Positions 24,742 through 33,478 of a stretch of 64,000 bases of DNA are shown one piece after another; within the stretch, counting starts at the first letter, position 1; each line of letters starts with the position of its first letter. Below the pieces are notes generated by a model. That model searched no databases. It was given only the letters and a program-made list of their open reading frames with translations, and had not been told where the DNA came from. The position numbers and the translations under genes are program-made. The stretch is from Oscillibacter valericigenes Sjm18-20 (GTDB taxonomy: Bacteria; Bacillota; Clostridia; Oscillospirales; Oscillospiraceae): assembly GCA_000283575.1 (NCBI GenBank), contig AP012044.1:3782001-3846000 (forward strand), given 5' to 3'.

Positions 24742-25659
24742 ATGAAAGTATCTCTGGTTATCATGGCGGCGGGACTGGGTTCCCGATATGGCGGCAGCAA
24801 GCAGGTGGATGGCATCGGTCCCAACAACGAGATTTTAATGGAGTATTCCATTTACGACGCCCTGAGGGCGGGCTTCGGCAAAGTGGTCTTTATTATCAAG
24901 CCTGAGATGGAGCCGCTGATGGAGCGCATCTGCGGCGAGTATCTGCGCAGGCGCACCGCTCTGGACGGCACCCCTGTTGAGGTAGCCTACGTACATCAGG
25001 ACTTCTCCTCCGTGCCAGACTTTTATCAGATCCCTCCGGAACGGACGAAGCCCTTCGGCACGGTTCACGCTCTGCTCTGCGCGGCGCAGGCCGTCCATGA
25101 GCCGTTCTGTGTCATCAATGCCGACGATTACTACGGGATCGACGCCTACCGTGCCATTTATGACGAGCTGGTGACGCTGCCCGAAAGCGGCCGGGGCACC
25201 ATGGTGGGCTACCTTCTGAAAAACACCGCCAGTCTCCACGGAACGGTGTCCCGCGGCATCTGTACCGTGGAGGACGGAAAGCTCCGGTCCGTGCGGGAGG
25301 CTCTGAAGGTCCAGCTCTATCCGGACGGCACGCTGAAGGACCTGTCGGAAGGCTGTCCTCTCTCCCCGGATACGGTGGTATCCATGAATTTCTGGGGCTT
25401 CACCCCTTGGGTTTTTCCCGCTCTGAAATCTTATTTTGAGAGCTTCCTCCGCACCGAGGCGGGAGATAACATCAAGGCGGAATGCCTGCTCCCCGTGATG
25501 GTGGGAAATCAGCTGGAATCCGGTTCCATGGAGATCTCCGTCCTCCACTCCGCCGACCGCTGGTTCGGCATGACGTACCACGAGGATCGGGATCGCGTGG
25601 CAGCGGAGCTAAAAAAGCTCCATGCCTCCGGCGCATATCCCGCCTCGCTGAAGGGCTGA
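24742..25659 (+). CDS. Sugar-phosphate nucleotidyltransferase-like protein
   Basis: 305 residues. The N-terminus LVIMAAGLGSRYGGSKQVDG is the nucleotide-binding G-x-G-S-R-[YF]-G-x-x-K signature of NTP transferases. The metal-binding acidic pair appears in FCVINADDYYGIDAYRAIYD. The rest, TVVSMNFWGFTPWVFPAL and NIKAECLLP, matches a group common in Clostridia, usually annotated only as nucleotidyltransferase. It presumably makes or edits an NDP-sugar; the sugar cannot be told, and no capsule or cell-wall genes are adjacent. ATG 24742 follows GGAGGG. A long open frame upstream is chance continuation across the zur promoter region. Confidence 0.8.
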   Translation: MKVSLVIMAAGLGSRYGGSKQVDGIGPNNEILMEYSIYDALRAGFGKVVFIIKPEMEPLMERICGEYLRRRTALDGTPVEVAYVHQDFSSVPDFYQIPPERTKPFGTVHALLCAAQAVHEPFCVINADDYYGIDAYRAIYDELVTLPESGRGTMVGYLLKNTASLHGTVSRGICTVEDGKLRSVREALKVQLYPDGTLKDLSEGCPLSPDTVVSMNFWGFTPWVFPALKSYFESFLRTEAGDNIKAECLLPVMVGNQLESGSMEISVLHSADRWFGMTYHEDRDRVAAELKKLHASGAYPASLKG

Positions 25660-25680
25660 GTCCGAGCTCATTGATAATAA

Positions 25681-25719
25681 GCCGCCGGAAGGTCCTTCTG
25701 GACTTTTCCGGCGGCCCTC
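25681..25719 (+). terminator. Intrinsic terminator after the nucleotidyltransferase gene
   Basis: GCCGCCGGAA (25681-25690) pairs with TTCCGGCGGC (25706-25715), with an inner stem, followed by CCTCTTTT. Confidence 0.75.
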
Positions 25720-25844
25720 TTTTGCAATGAGTCCCGTGCGCCGGTTCTTTCCTCCTCCGATGACTTTTCATGCCGCCCGCGGCAAGATCTGATCCGTTGA
25801 GCCATCGGAAAACACGGTATATCGTGGAAACCGGCAGGGTATCC

Positions 25845-25873
25845 TTGACGGAAATTTCCCCAAACGGTATACT
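25845..25873 (+). promoter_or_regulatory. Promoter of the DcuS/DcuR-type two-component operon
   Basis: TTGACG (25845-25850), 17 bp, TATACT (25868-25873), a strong sigma-A match about 50 bp before the kinase start. Confidence 0.7.
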
Positions 25874-25924
25874 AATATCAACACAATGCGGCATTGAAAA
25901 CCCGTGCTAGCGGGAGGGCGCGAT

Positions 25925-27532
25925 ATGGTTGAAAGCAAAAGTCAAAATGCTCTGGAGCGGAAGCTGTACCGCTCTTTTCTCCTGTTGTCGACGCTGGTAA
26001 TCCTGCTGTCGCTGGGGATATCTTTGTATCTGGATGTGACCCGCCAGCGCAATCAGGTCGATGCGTCCATCAGCAGCTCGGCGGCCTACGTCAGCAAGCT
26101 TCCAAGCGTAGTCGCCATGTTGAAGGCGGGCTATCCGGACCCCAACGTCACCCGGAACATCGACGCGCTGTGCGACAGCATCCCGGACATCAGCGCGACC
26201 GTGATCTGCGACCAGAGCGGCCTAAGATTCTATCATACGGACCGGCAAAAAACCGGGGAATCCTATGTGGATGGGGAGGAACGTCCCATTTTGGAGGGAG
26301 CGGAGCCCTATATCACCACCGGGTTCAGCACCATGGGCACGCAGCGCCGGGCGTTTCACGCCATCCGCAGCGAAGACGGATCGATTATCGGCTTTGTGAT
26401 GGTCTCCGTGTTCACCGGGGTTCTCACCGCCCGCCTGAGAGACATCGTCGTTATCCACCTTGTGATTCTGTCTGTGATGCTGCTGGTGAGCTTCTTTCTG
26501 ACCCATGCCATTTTACGCTTCCTGCGCCGGACCCTGATGGGCTTCCGCCCGGAGGAACTGCTGAGCCGCTACCTCCGGCAGGATGAAGTTCTGGGCGCCG
26601 TGGCGGAGGGGTTGGTGGCCTCCGACTCCGCGGGCCACGTGCTGTTTGCCAATTCGGCGGCTCAAGCTCTGTTCGGGGAAGGAGTCCAGCTGATTGGGCG
26701 TCCCGTCTCGGAGCTGTTTCCGGATTCCCGGCAGGAGGAGGTGCTCCGCACCGGGGAGGCGGAAGAACGCCGCTCCTGGATTGTGTGCGGCCGCTCGGTG
26801 CTGGCGGGTCAAATCCCCATCCGGGAGCAGGAAAACGCCGCACCCCAGGGCGTACTGACCATTTTGTACGACCGGACGGAAATGCTGCATATGTCGGATC
26901 AGTTGTTTGGCGCCCAGAGTATGATTGACGCCCTGCGCTCCTATAATCACGAATTTTCCAACAAGCTCCACGTGATTCTGGGCTATCTGGAGGCCGGAAA
27001 AATTCAGGAGGCCATCCGCTCCATCGTCAACAGCAACCTGATCTCCGGCCAGCTGATCTGCCAGACCGCCGACCAGCTGCGGGTGTCGGAACTGTGTGCG
27101 CTGATGATTGGAAAAATGCTCCACGCCGCGGAACGGGGCATCCAGCTAACTCTGGCGGAGGGAAGCTGCTGCATCGAGCAGGATCTGCTGATTCCCGCGG
27201 AGGATATGGTGACGGTGATGGGCAACCTGCTGGAAAACGCCATCGAGGAACTCTCCTCCGGCGAGCATCCTGTCCGGGAGATCGAGTTTGGTCTCTACTG
27301 CCGCCCGGACTGCAACCTTTTGGTCTGCACCGATACCGGCGGCGGTATCTCACCGGAGGTGCGGGCCCATATGTTTGAAAAGGGCGTCTCCACCAAGGGG
27401 CAGTACCGGGGAACGGGACTGTACGCTGTGCAGTCCGTGGTGCGGCGTTACGACGGAAAGATCGACGTGGAAACCGAGCCGGGCGAGGGGACCAGCTTTA
27501 CGGTTACATTTACGCGGGAGGAGGCGGACTGA
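25925..27532 (+). CDS. DcuS/CitA-family sensor histidine kinase
   Basis: 535 residues. Membrane helix 1 (about 17-36), an extracellular sensor of about 135 residues, membrane helix 2 (about 175-198), a cytoplasmic PAS domain (about 218-310, EVLGAVAEGLVASDSAGHVL) and the kinase core. The phospho-His is about 342 in SYNHEFSNKLHVILGYLE, a DcuS/CitA-type H-box. The ATPase domain has MGNLLENAIEEL, DTGGGISPEV and YRGTGLYAVQSVV. This family senses di- and tricarboxylates outside the cell. The GltS carrier behind the pair suggests glutamate or a related acid as signal. ATG 25925 has GGGAGG upstream; a GTG at 25904 is less likely. It shares one base with the regulator gene. Confidence 0.88.
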   Translation: MVESKSQNALERKLYRSFLLLSTLVILLSLGISLYLDVTRQRNQVDASISSSAAYVSKLPSVVAMLKAGYPDPNVTRNIDALCDSIPDISATVICDQSGLRFYHTDRQKTGESYVDGEERPILEGAEPYITTGFSTMGTQRRAFHAIRSEDGSIIGFVMVSVFTGVLTARLRDIVVIHLVILSVMLLVSFFLTHAILRFLRRTLMGFRPEELLSRYLRQDEVLGAVAEGLVASDSAGHVLFANSAAQALFGEGVQLIGRPVSELFPDSRQEEVLRTGEAEERRSWIVCGRSVLAGQIPIREQENAAPQGVLTILYDRTEMLHMSDQLFGAQSMIDALRSYNHEFSNKLHVILGYLEAGKIQEAIRSIVNSNLISGQLICQTADQLRVSELCALMIGKMLHAAERGIQLTLAEGSCCIEQDLLIPAEDMVTVMGNLLENAIEELSSGEHPVREIEFGLYCRPDCNLLVCTDTGGGISPEVRAHMFEKGVSTKGQYRGTGLYAVQSVVRRYDGKIDVETEPGEGTSFTVTFTREEAD

Positions 27533-28230
27533 TGTATCGCGTCATTATCATCGAGGACGATCCCATGGTGGCGGCCATTAACCGCCAGTATGTCGAAACT
27601 TCGCCGGATTTTTCCGTGGAGGCGGTGTTTCCCAGCGGCGTGGGCGCGCTGGAATACCTGAAAGAGCACGACGTATCGCTCATCATTTTGGATTACTATA
27701 CGCCCATGCTCAATGGGATGGAGTTTCTCGACCAGCTCCACGGCATGGGGAAAGCTCCCGCAGTCATCATGGTCACTTCCGCCAGCGACGCGCGGACCGT
27801 TCGGCAGATGTTTTTGCGGGGGGTGGTGGACTATCTGGTGAAGCCCTTTGAGTACAGACGCTTCCAGGCGGCGCTGGAAAAATTCCGCCAGAGCCGGGAG
27901 CAGTGGGAGGTTCAGGATTCCGCGCTGGATCAGGCGGCCATCGACCGCATGACCGGCAGCGCGGGACAGGCCCTTCCGCCGGAGCCTCTGGCAAAGGGGC
28001 TGAACGCCGCCACCATGCAAATGATCCGGGATTTTTTAAAGCATAACAGCGGCGCGATGTATACCAGCGAGGAGATTGCAGAGCAGGTTCACCTCTCCCG
28101 CATCACGGTACGGCGGTATATGAACTATCTGACCCAGACCCATGAGGCAGTCAGTGCCATTGATTATCAGACTGGCGGGCGGCCGTCCATTCAATACGGA
28201 AATGGGCAAAATATACAAAAGCGAAGCTAA
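27532..28230 (+). CDS. DcuR/CitB-family response regulator
   Basis: 232 residues. The receiver domain begins MYRVIIIEDDPMVAAINRQY, with the phospho-acceptor Asp about 54 in LIILDYYTPMLNG and the conserved Lys in VDYLVKPFEY. The C-terminal DNA-binding part (about 160-225) has the helix-turn-helix TSEEIAEQVHLSRITVRRYM typical of CitB/DcuR/MalR regulators. The ATG overlaps the kinase TGA by one base. The likely target is the gltS promoter 70 bp downstream, where two identical 12-base repeats lie in tandem. Confidence 0.9.
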   Translation: MYRVIIIEDDPMVAAINRQYVETSPDFSVEAVFPSGVGALEYLKEHDVSLIILDYYTPMLNGMEFLDQLHGMGKAPAVIMVTSASDARTVRQMFLRGVVDYLVKPFEYRRFQAALEKFRQSREQWEVQDSALDQAAIDRMTGSAGQALPPEPLAKGLNAATMQMIRDFLKHNSGAMYTSEEIAEQVHLSRITVRRYMNYLTQTHEAVSAIDYQTGGRPSIQYGNGQNIQKRS

Positions 28231-28261
28231 AAAATTGGTGAAGTATCAATAAAACGTTGGA

Positions 28262-28293
28262 TACGATACGTACAAAAGGAGTACGATACGTAC
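28262..28293 (+). promoter_or_regulatory. Tandem direct repeats, probable response-regulator binding sites
   Basis: TACGATACGTAC occurs at 28262-28273 and again at 28282-28293, exactly 20 bp apart, i.e. two helical turns on one face. The second copy ends 5 bp before the -35 box of the gltS promoter, the normal place for an activator dimer of the OmpR/CitB type. Confidence 0.7.
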
Positions 28294-28298
28294 TTAAA

Positions 28299-28328
28299 TT
28301 GAAATGTATTCTCTCTTCCCGATATACT
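28299..28328 (+). promoter_or_regulatory. Promoter of gltS
   Basis: TTGAAA (28299-28304), 18 bp, TATACT (28323-28328), 55 bp before the ATG. Confidence 0.7.
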
Positions 28329-28382
28329 AATACTTGTGTTAGGCCCCGGTTCTACCGGAGTCGGAAAGAAGGGAAGAGAATT

Positions 28383-29633
28383 ATGGAAAAGATTCTGAGT
28401 TATTTTGGAACCTATACTCCCGCAGCAGACGGAGCCATAGCTTCGTTCAAGTTTGAGTATCTCTCTGCACTGGGCTTTGCCGCCATCGTCATATTTTTGG
28501 GCCGCGCACTGGTGCGGCACTCCAAGCTTCTCCGCAAATACGCCATCCCTGCCCCCGTGGTGTCCGGCATTATCTTCTCATTGGTGGTCTCTTTTATCAA
28601 AATGTCCGGCGCCATGGCGTTTTCCTTTGATGTGACGGTGATGAAGGATCTGTGTCAGAACCTGTTCTTCCTGTGCGTGGGCTTTGGCTTCAGCTGGAAG
28701 ATGATTCGCCGCGCCGGCGGCAAGCTGTGCGTCATGATCGCTGTGGCCGCCTGCCTTTTGATTACGCTGCAGGATCTTCTGGGCGTGGCCATCGGCAACC
28801 TGGTGGGACTGCACCCGCTGCTGGCGCTTCAGTGCTCCTCTGCCGCCATGTCCGGCGGCGTGGGCACAGCCTCCGCTTTCGGAACGATCTTTGAAAAGAT
28901 GGGCGCGGCGGACGCCACTACCATCGGCGTCGCCGCAGGCACGCTGGGCAACATTCTGGGCTCTTTGATCGGCGGCCCCGTGGCCGCGTTCCTCATCAGC
29001 CGCCACGGGCTGAAGTCCGACCCCAACGACAAGCCCGAATCCATCGCTTCCGGCGAGGCGCCCCGTCTGGACAATAGCCGCATGATCTCCATGTTTGCCA
29101 TGTGCCTGCTGCTGGCGGCGCTGGGTATGCCCATTTATATGCTGCTGGACAGCATCCCCAAGATTGAGATGCCCAAGTTCATCGGTTGCCTGTTCGCCGG
29201 AGCCATTGCCCGCAACGTGATGGAAGCTTTCCATATCAAGTTTTATGTTCCCGAGGTGGACGCGATTGAGCACATGTTCCTGGAGCTGTACCTGGCGCTG
29301 GTGCTGATGACCATCGACATCACCAAGCTGGCCCCCGTGGCCGGCCAGATGGGTCTGATTCTGGTGGGGCAGGCAGTTTTGATGACCCTGTTCGGGATCT
29401 TCATCTCCTTCAATCTGTTCGGTCGGGATTACGGCGCGGCGGTCATGACCGCGGGCAACTGCGGCTGGGGCTGCGGCTCCGGACCCAACGCCGTGGCCAA
29501 TGAGAAAGCAGTCATGGACCAGTACGGCTGGCATAATGTGGCGTGGGTGCTGTACCCCTCCTTTGCCGTGATCATCGACGACATCTATAACCCCATTTTC
29601 CTCTCCCTGTTCGGCAACTTCCTGGTGCACTGA
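28383..29633 (+). CDS. gltS: Sodium/glutamate symporter (GltS, ESS family)
   Basis: 416 residues with 10-12 membrane helices in two inverted halves. Recognisable family blocks are YAIPAPVVSGIIFSLVVSF, the first pore loop SAAMSGGVGTASAFGTIFEK, GVAAGTLGNILGSLIGGPVA, and the second loop TAGNCGWGCGSGPNAVANEK. GltS takes up glutamate with Na+. The ATG 28383 has GAAGGGAAGAG upstream; the open frame before it crosses the promoter. It follows a DcuS/DcuR-type pair and has its own promoter with repeats that the regulator could bind, so it is probably induced by extracellular substrate. It ends at a strong terminator. Confidence 0.88.
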   Translation: MEKILSYFGTYTPAADGAIASFKFEYLSALGFAAIVIFLGRALVRHSKLLRKYAIPAPVVSGIIFSLVVSFIKMSGAMAFSFDVTVMKDLCQNLFFLCVGFGFSWKMIRRAGGKLCVMIAVAACLLITLQDLLGVAIGNLVGLHPLLALQCSSAAMSGGVGTASAFGTIFEKMGAADATTIGVAAGTLGNILGSLIGGPVAAFLISRHGLKSDPNDKPESIASGEAPRLDNSRMISMFAMCLLLAALGMPIYMLLDSIPKIEMPKFIGCLFAGAIARNVMEAFHIKFYVPEVDAIEHMFLELYLALVLMTIDITKLAPVAGQMGLILVGQAVLMTLFGIFISFNLFGRDYGAAVMTAGNCGWGCGSGPNAVANEKAVMDQYGWHNVAWVLYPSFAVIIDDIYNPIFLSLFGNFLVH

Positions 29634-29652
29634 ACAAGAATCAGAATAAGTT

Positions 29653-29700
29653 TATACGGCAAAACGGGCCTCCCTGTGGGAGGCCCGTTTTGCCCGTATA
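29653..29700 (+). terminator. Intrinsic terminator after gltS
   Basis: AAAACGGGCCTCCC (29661-29674) pairs with GGGAGGCCCGTTTT (29678-29691). The stem extends outward through ATACGG/CCGTAT. Nearly symmetrical, so it may act on both strands. Confidence 0.8.
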
Positions 29701-29780
29701 AACTCATGGAAAAATTCTGAAAACTGTGATATGATACTATTTACAAACTATAAGATGCGGAATTGGAAGATGGTGAGACG

Positions 29781-30794
29781 ATGAAAAAAAGTATCTGTAA
29801 CCGGCGGCGCTTTGGACTGCGGCAGCTGCTTTTGGCGAGCCTGCTGACTGCGGTCTGCCTGCTGTCGGGCTGCGGTCTGGCATCGGAGAAGGATGTATCC
29901 CCGGAGATTCGTGTGCTGACCATCGGTACCGCCGACAGCGGCGGCACTATGTACCCGGTCGGGCGGGCCGTGGCCGAGGTATTGAACGAAAACGCCCCGG
30001 ATCTGAAAATCAACACCAGCGCCTCCAGCGGTTCTTCCGCCAACGTGAAGAGTTTGCGGGACGGACAGATTGACATGGGCCTGGTCAGCGGCGACGTGGC
30101 CTGGTATGCCTGGCAGGGCGCGGATGAATTTGAGGGGAGTCCCATGGAGAGCCTGCGGGCCATCGGCGCGCTGTACATAAGCCTGTCCAATTGGATCGCC
30201 CCGGAGTCCCTGGATATCGAATACGTCCACGATTTGCTTGGAAAACGGGTGGCTGTGGGACCGGAGGACTCCACCACAGAGCTTTCCGCCCGTGTGGCGC
30301 TGGCCGCTGTGGGGTTGACCGCCGAAAATACCACGCTTGAAAATCAGGGGCTGGGCTCCGGCGGAGAGGCGCTGCTGAATGGGAAGTTGGACGCGCTCAA
30401 CGGTTTTGCCGGGATTCCGGTTAAGGGTCTGAGCGATCTGGCGGAGCGGACCCCCTGCCGTCTTCTGCGGTTCACAGACGAGGAGCTGGATACCATTCTC
30501 CAGAAAAACAAACAGTATATCCGCGGCGTAATTCCCGCCGGAACCTACGCAGGGCAGGCGGAGGACGTGGAGACCTTCGGCGTCAAGTGTCTGCTGTGCG
30601 TGGATGCAGGCATGGACGACGATCTGGCCGGCACCATCGCCCGCATCCTCTGGGAATCCGCCGGGGAACTGGAGGAGCGGCACGCCGCTCTCTCCGCTAT
30701 AAGCGAAGACGGCTTTATGTACAGCGATCTGCCGGTTCCGCTCCATCCCGGCGCGGCGCAGTTTTACCGGAGCGAGAGCCTTCTGGACGAGTAA
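29781..30794 (+). CDS. TAXI-family TRAP substrate-binding lipoprotein
   Basis: 337 residues. The signal peptide is followed by the lipobox LLSGCG, so the protein should be anchored outside the membrane. The mature part begins RVLTIGTADSGGTMYPVGRA and continues TSASSGSSANVKSLRDGQID and MGLVSGDVAWYAWQG, characteristic of the TAXI group of TRAP solute receptors. Such receptors bind acids such as glutamate and hand them to a fused DctQM permease. No permease gene is next to it; only a 65-residue membrane protein follows. It may be a receptor for a permease encoded elsewhere. ATG 29781 is preferred over the TTG 18 bases upstream. Confidence 0.82.
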   Translation: MKKSICNRRRFGLRQLLLASLLTAVCLLSGCGLASEKDVSPEIRVLTIGTADSGGTMYPVGRAVAEVLNENAPDLKINTSASSGSSANVKSLRDGQIDMGLVSGDVAWYAWQGADEFEGSPMESLRAIGALYISLSNWIAPESLDIEYVHDLLGKRVAVGPEDSTTELSARVALAAVGLTAENTTLENQGLGSGGEALLNGKLDALNGFAGIPVKGLSDLAERTPCRLLRFTDEELDTILQKNKQYIRGVIPAGTYAGQAEDVETFGVKCLLCVDAGMDDDLAGTIARILWESAGELEERHAALSAISEDGFMYSDLPVPLHPGAAQFYRSESLLDE

Positions 30795-30836
30795 GCCGAC
30801 TGTCGTCTTTATTCAGAAACGGAGGGACCTGATTCG

Positions 30837-31034
30837 ATGTCTTTGATTACATTCCCGTTTATTCTTGCAGTAGTGATTGGCTTCCCCATTATGATCGGCG
30901 TCTACGTCTACAGGGACGCAGAGCGCCGCAGGATGAACGCCACTCTTTGGACGCTGGTGGCTATTTTCACACCCGGGCTGACCGGCTTTATCATCTATCT
31001 TCTGGTGCGCGGAGATTATCCCGGCCTGAGATGA
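30837..31034 (+). CDS. Small two-helix membrane protein (PLDc_N-like)
   Basis: 65 residues with helices at about 5-24 and 38-58, joined by the basic loop YRDAERRRMNATLWTLVAIF. This YxDAxxRxMNxxLWTLVA pattern occurs in many small Firmicutes membrane proteins and in the N-terminal membrane part of some phospholipase-D-like and zinc-ribbon proteins; its role is unknown. A good GGAGGG site precedes the ATG. It follows the TAXI lipoprotein by 42 bp and is probably cotranscribed. A weak GC-rich hairpin near 31108-31136 may end the transcript. Confidence 0.65.
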   Translation: MSLITFPFILAVVIGFPIMIGVYVYRDAERRRMNATLWTLVAIFTPGLTGFIIYLLVRGDYPGLR

Positions 31035-31202
31035 CCGGTCTGAGCGGGAGGGGCTGCCCTCCGGCCAGTCGCCGCATCTCATTCGGGCGGATGGGTCAAA
31101 TCCAAGAGCGGGACGGAAAAAACTCCGCCCCGCTCCTATTATTACGCATGGCTTCCATTGGTAAAATGCTGAACGAATTTATATCAAATCATATGAAAGC
31201 TA

Positions 31203-31231
31203 TTGTGAAGCGGACGGGCAGGCGCTATAAT
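31203..31231 (+). promoter_or_regulatory. Promoter of the secreted nucleotidase gene
   Basis: TTGTGA (31203-31208), 17 bp, TATAAT (31226-31231), 43 bp before the ATG. The leader contains a small TGGGA/TCCCA hairpin. Confidence 0.7.
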
Positions 31232-31273
31232 GGGAACATCTCCCATTGGGAATATTTTAAAGGAGGCTGAAAG

Positions 31274-33301
31274 ATGAAAAGGAAAAAGCTCTCAGCACTG
31301 CTCCTGGCTCTGGTCATGGCGATCAGTCTGGCTGTCCCTGCTCTGGCGGCGGATGAAACCCAGACGGTCACCATTCTCCAGACCAGCGATCTGCACGGCA
31401 TGATCAACCCCTATGACTACGCATCCAACAAGGAAAGCAAGACCAGCATGGCCCACGCGGCGGCAATCATTGCGGCGGAGCGGAAAACGGACCCCAATCT
31501 GCTCCTGATCGACACCGGCGACTCCACGCAGGCCAATTACATTCAGGAATTCAAGGACGAAGTACCCGATCCCATGATCGACGCTCTGAACTATCTGGAT
31601 TATGACACCTGGACTCTGGGCAACCACGAGTTCAACTTCGGATTTAACTACGTGGAAAAGGAAATCAAGGAGTTCAAGGGCACCACGCTGGCGGGCAACA
31701 TCTATCAAAAGGACGGCTCCCGCTGGCTGGATGCCTATCAGATCTTTGATGTGAACGGCGTAAAAGTGGCCGTGTTCGGCATCGACGCGCCCCACATTCC
31801 CATCTGGGAAAAATCCGACCCCACGCACTACAACAACATGACCTTCACCTCTCCCATGGAGGAGACCGGAAAAATTCTCAAGGAGCTGGACGGTAAAGCC
31901 GACGTCATGATCGGCTCCGTACACTACGGCCTGGACGGTGAATACGGCACCGAGGGTATGCGCGAGGTGGCCCAGACCTACGGCGACCAGATCGACGCGC
32001 TGTTTATCGGCCACGCCCATTCCGTGGTGGACGAGACGATCAACGGCATCCCCGTGCTGGAGCCGGGCTCTAACGGCCAGTATGTCTCCAAGGTCACCTT
32101 CTCTCTGACTAAGAAAGACGGCAAGTGGGACGTGACCAAGACTGATGCCGGCCTGATTGATTGCTCCACCGTGACCCCCGACGCGGCCTTTTTGGCAAAG
32201 TTCAAGTCTCTGGATGAAAAGAGCAAAGCTCTTGCCGCCAAGCAGGTGGGTGAGGTCGGCGAGACCTTCCTGGACCCCGTGGAGCTTCTCCCCGGCATTC
32301 CCAACGCGATTTTACAGGATAACCCCGTCTTGGACCTCATCAACAAGGTGCAGATGGAACAGGTGGGCGCGGACGTGTCCCTGGCCGCCCTGTTTGACGC
32401 CAGCTCCAATTTGGAGAAGGGTCCCTTCCTGAACCGGGACAGCGTGAAGATCTACAAGTACGACAACACGCTGTACGGCGTGAAGGTCACCGGCAAGCAG
32501 CTCAAGGCCATTATGGAGCAGCAGGCCGGCAACTTCTTCAACCAGTATAAAGCCGGCGACGTGACCATCAGCTTCAATCCCGACATCCGGATGTACAACT
32601 ACGACGAATTCGCCGGTGTAAACTATGAGATCGACATCTCCAAGCCTGCCGGCTCCCGCATCCAGAACGTCACCTATCAGGGCAAGCCCCTCAGCGACTC
32701 CCAGACTCTGGTTCTGGCACTGAACAACTACCGCTACGGCGGCCTGGTCACCGCTGGTCTTTTGAATGAGTCCGACGTGGTGTACGAGGGCGGCGCAATC
32801 CGGGACATGATTACCGATTATGTGGCCGCGCTGAAGACTCCCCTGATGCCCGAGTGCGACAACAACTGGAAGATTGTGGGCGCCGATCTCAATGATCCCC
32901 AGAAGGATCTGATCTATGAGAAGGTCCGCTGCGGCGAGATCTCTGTACCCACCTCCGAGGATGGACGCACGCCCAATATCGCCTCTTTGAACGGCCCCGC
33001 CCTGCGGGCGGCGGGCAAGCTGCCCGCGCTGACCGGTGAAGATGCCGGCACGTCCACAACTCCCGCAACGCCCGTGGCTACTACCCCTGTGACCACTCCC
33101 TCGACCGCGCCTGTGACCACGCCCGCAGCGACGACCGGAGGCACCTATACCGTGAAATCCGGCGACTGCCTGTGGAGCATCTCCCAGCAGTTCTATGGCA
33201 CCGGCACAAAGTGGACCGTGATCTACAAGGCCAACACCGCGATTATCAAAAACGCGGACGATATTCAGGTTGGCCAGGTCCTGAACATTCCCGCGGCCTG
33301 A
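31274..33301 (+). CDS. Secreted 5'-nucleotidase/metallophosphatase with C-terminal LysM domain
   Basis: 675 residues. A Sec signal peptide (cleavage near AVPALA-A, about 26) leads into a calcineurin-like phosphatase domain with the metal motifs ILQTSDLHG, LLIDTGDSTQ, WTLGNHEFNFG, GSVHYGLDG and FIGHAHSVVD. A 5'-nucleotidase C-terminal domain follows (about 330-540; NRDSVKIYKYDNTLYGVKVT). A Thr/Pro linker (about 590-622) then leads to a LysM repeat, TYTVKSGDCLWSISQQFYG. It likely frees nucleosides and phosphate from nucleotides outside the cell, held to peptidoglycan by LysM. No LPXTG or lipobox is present. GGAGGCTG precedes the ATG. It is monocistronic between its own promoter and a terminator. 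Confidence 0.9.
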   Translation: MKRKKLSALLLALVMAISLAVPALAADETQTVTILQTSDLHGMINPYDYASNKESKTSMAHAAAIIAAERKTDPNLLLIDTGDSTQANYIQEFKDEVPDPMIDALNYLDYDTWTLGNHEFNFGFNYVEKEIKEFKGTTLAGNIYQKDGSRWLDAYQIFDVNGVKVAVFGIDAPHIPIWEKSDPTHYNNMTFTSPMEETGKILKELDGKADVMIGSVHYGLDGEYGTEGMREVAQTYGDQIDALFIGHAHSVVDETINGIPVLEPGSNGQYVSKVTFSLTKKDGKWDVTKTDAGLIDCSTVTPDAAFLAKFKSLDEKSKALAAKQVGEVGETFLDPVELLPGIPNAILQDNPVLDLINKVQMEQVGADVSLAALFDASSNLEKGPFLNRDSVKIYKYDNTLYGVKVTGKQLKAIMEQQAGNFFNQYKAGDVTISFNPDIRMYNYDEFAGVNYEIDISKPAGSRIQNVTYQGKPLSDSQTLVLALNNYRYGGLVTAGLLNESDVVYEGGAIRDMITDYVAALKTPLMPECDNNWKIVGADLNDPQKDLIYEKVRCGEISVPTSEDGRTPNIASLNGPALRAAGKLPALTGEDAGTSTTPATPVATTPVTTPSTAPVTTPAATTGGTYTVKSGDCLWSISQQFYGTGTKWTVIYKANTAIIKNADDIQVGQVLNIPAA

Positions 33302-33324
33302 AAAATCCATACCGTATCATAGAA

Positions 33325-33360
33325 GTGAGACGCCCGCCGCAGGCGTCTCACCTCTTTTTT
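33325..33360 (+). terminator. Intrinsic terminator after the nucleotidase gene
   Basis: GTGAGACGCC (33325-33334) pairs with GGCGTCTCAC (33342-33351), followed by CTCTTTTTT. Confidence 0.85.
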
Positions 33361-33478
33361 GTCTTAATCGCCCTTGCCCGGACGCGAAAAAAGGCGTATC
33401 ATAAACTCGTTGGTTCGCGTGGGAGCGGAATCCGTCCGCCGCCTTGCGGACGGATATCATGATGGGAGGCGCGTGAGG

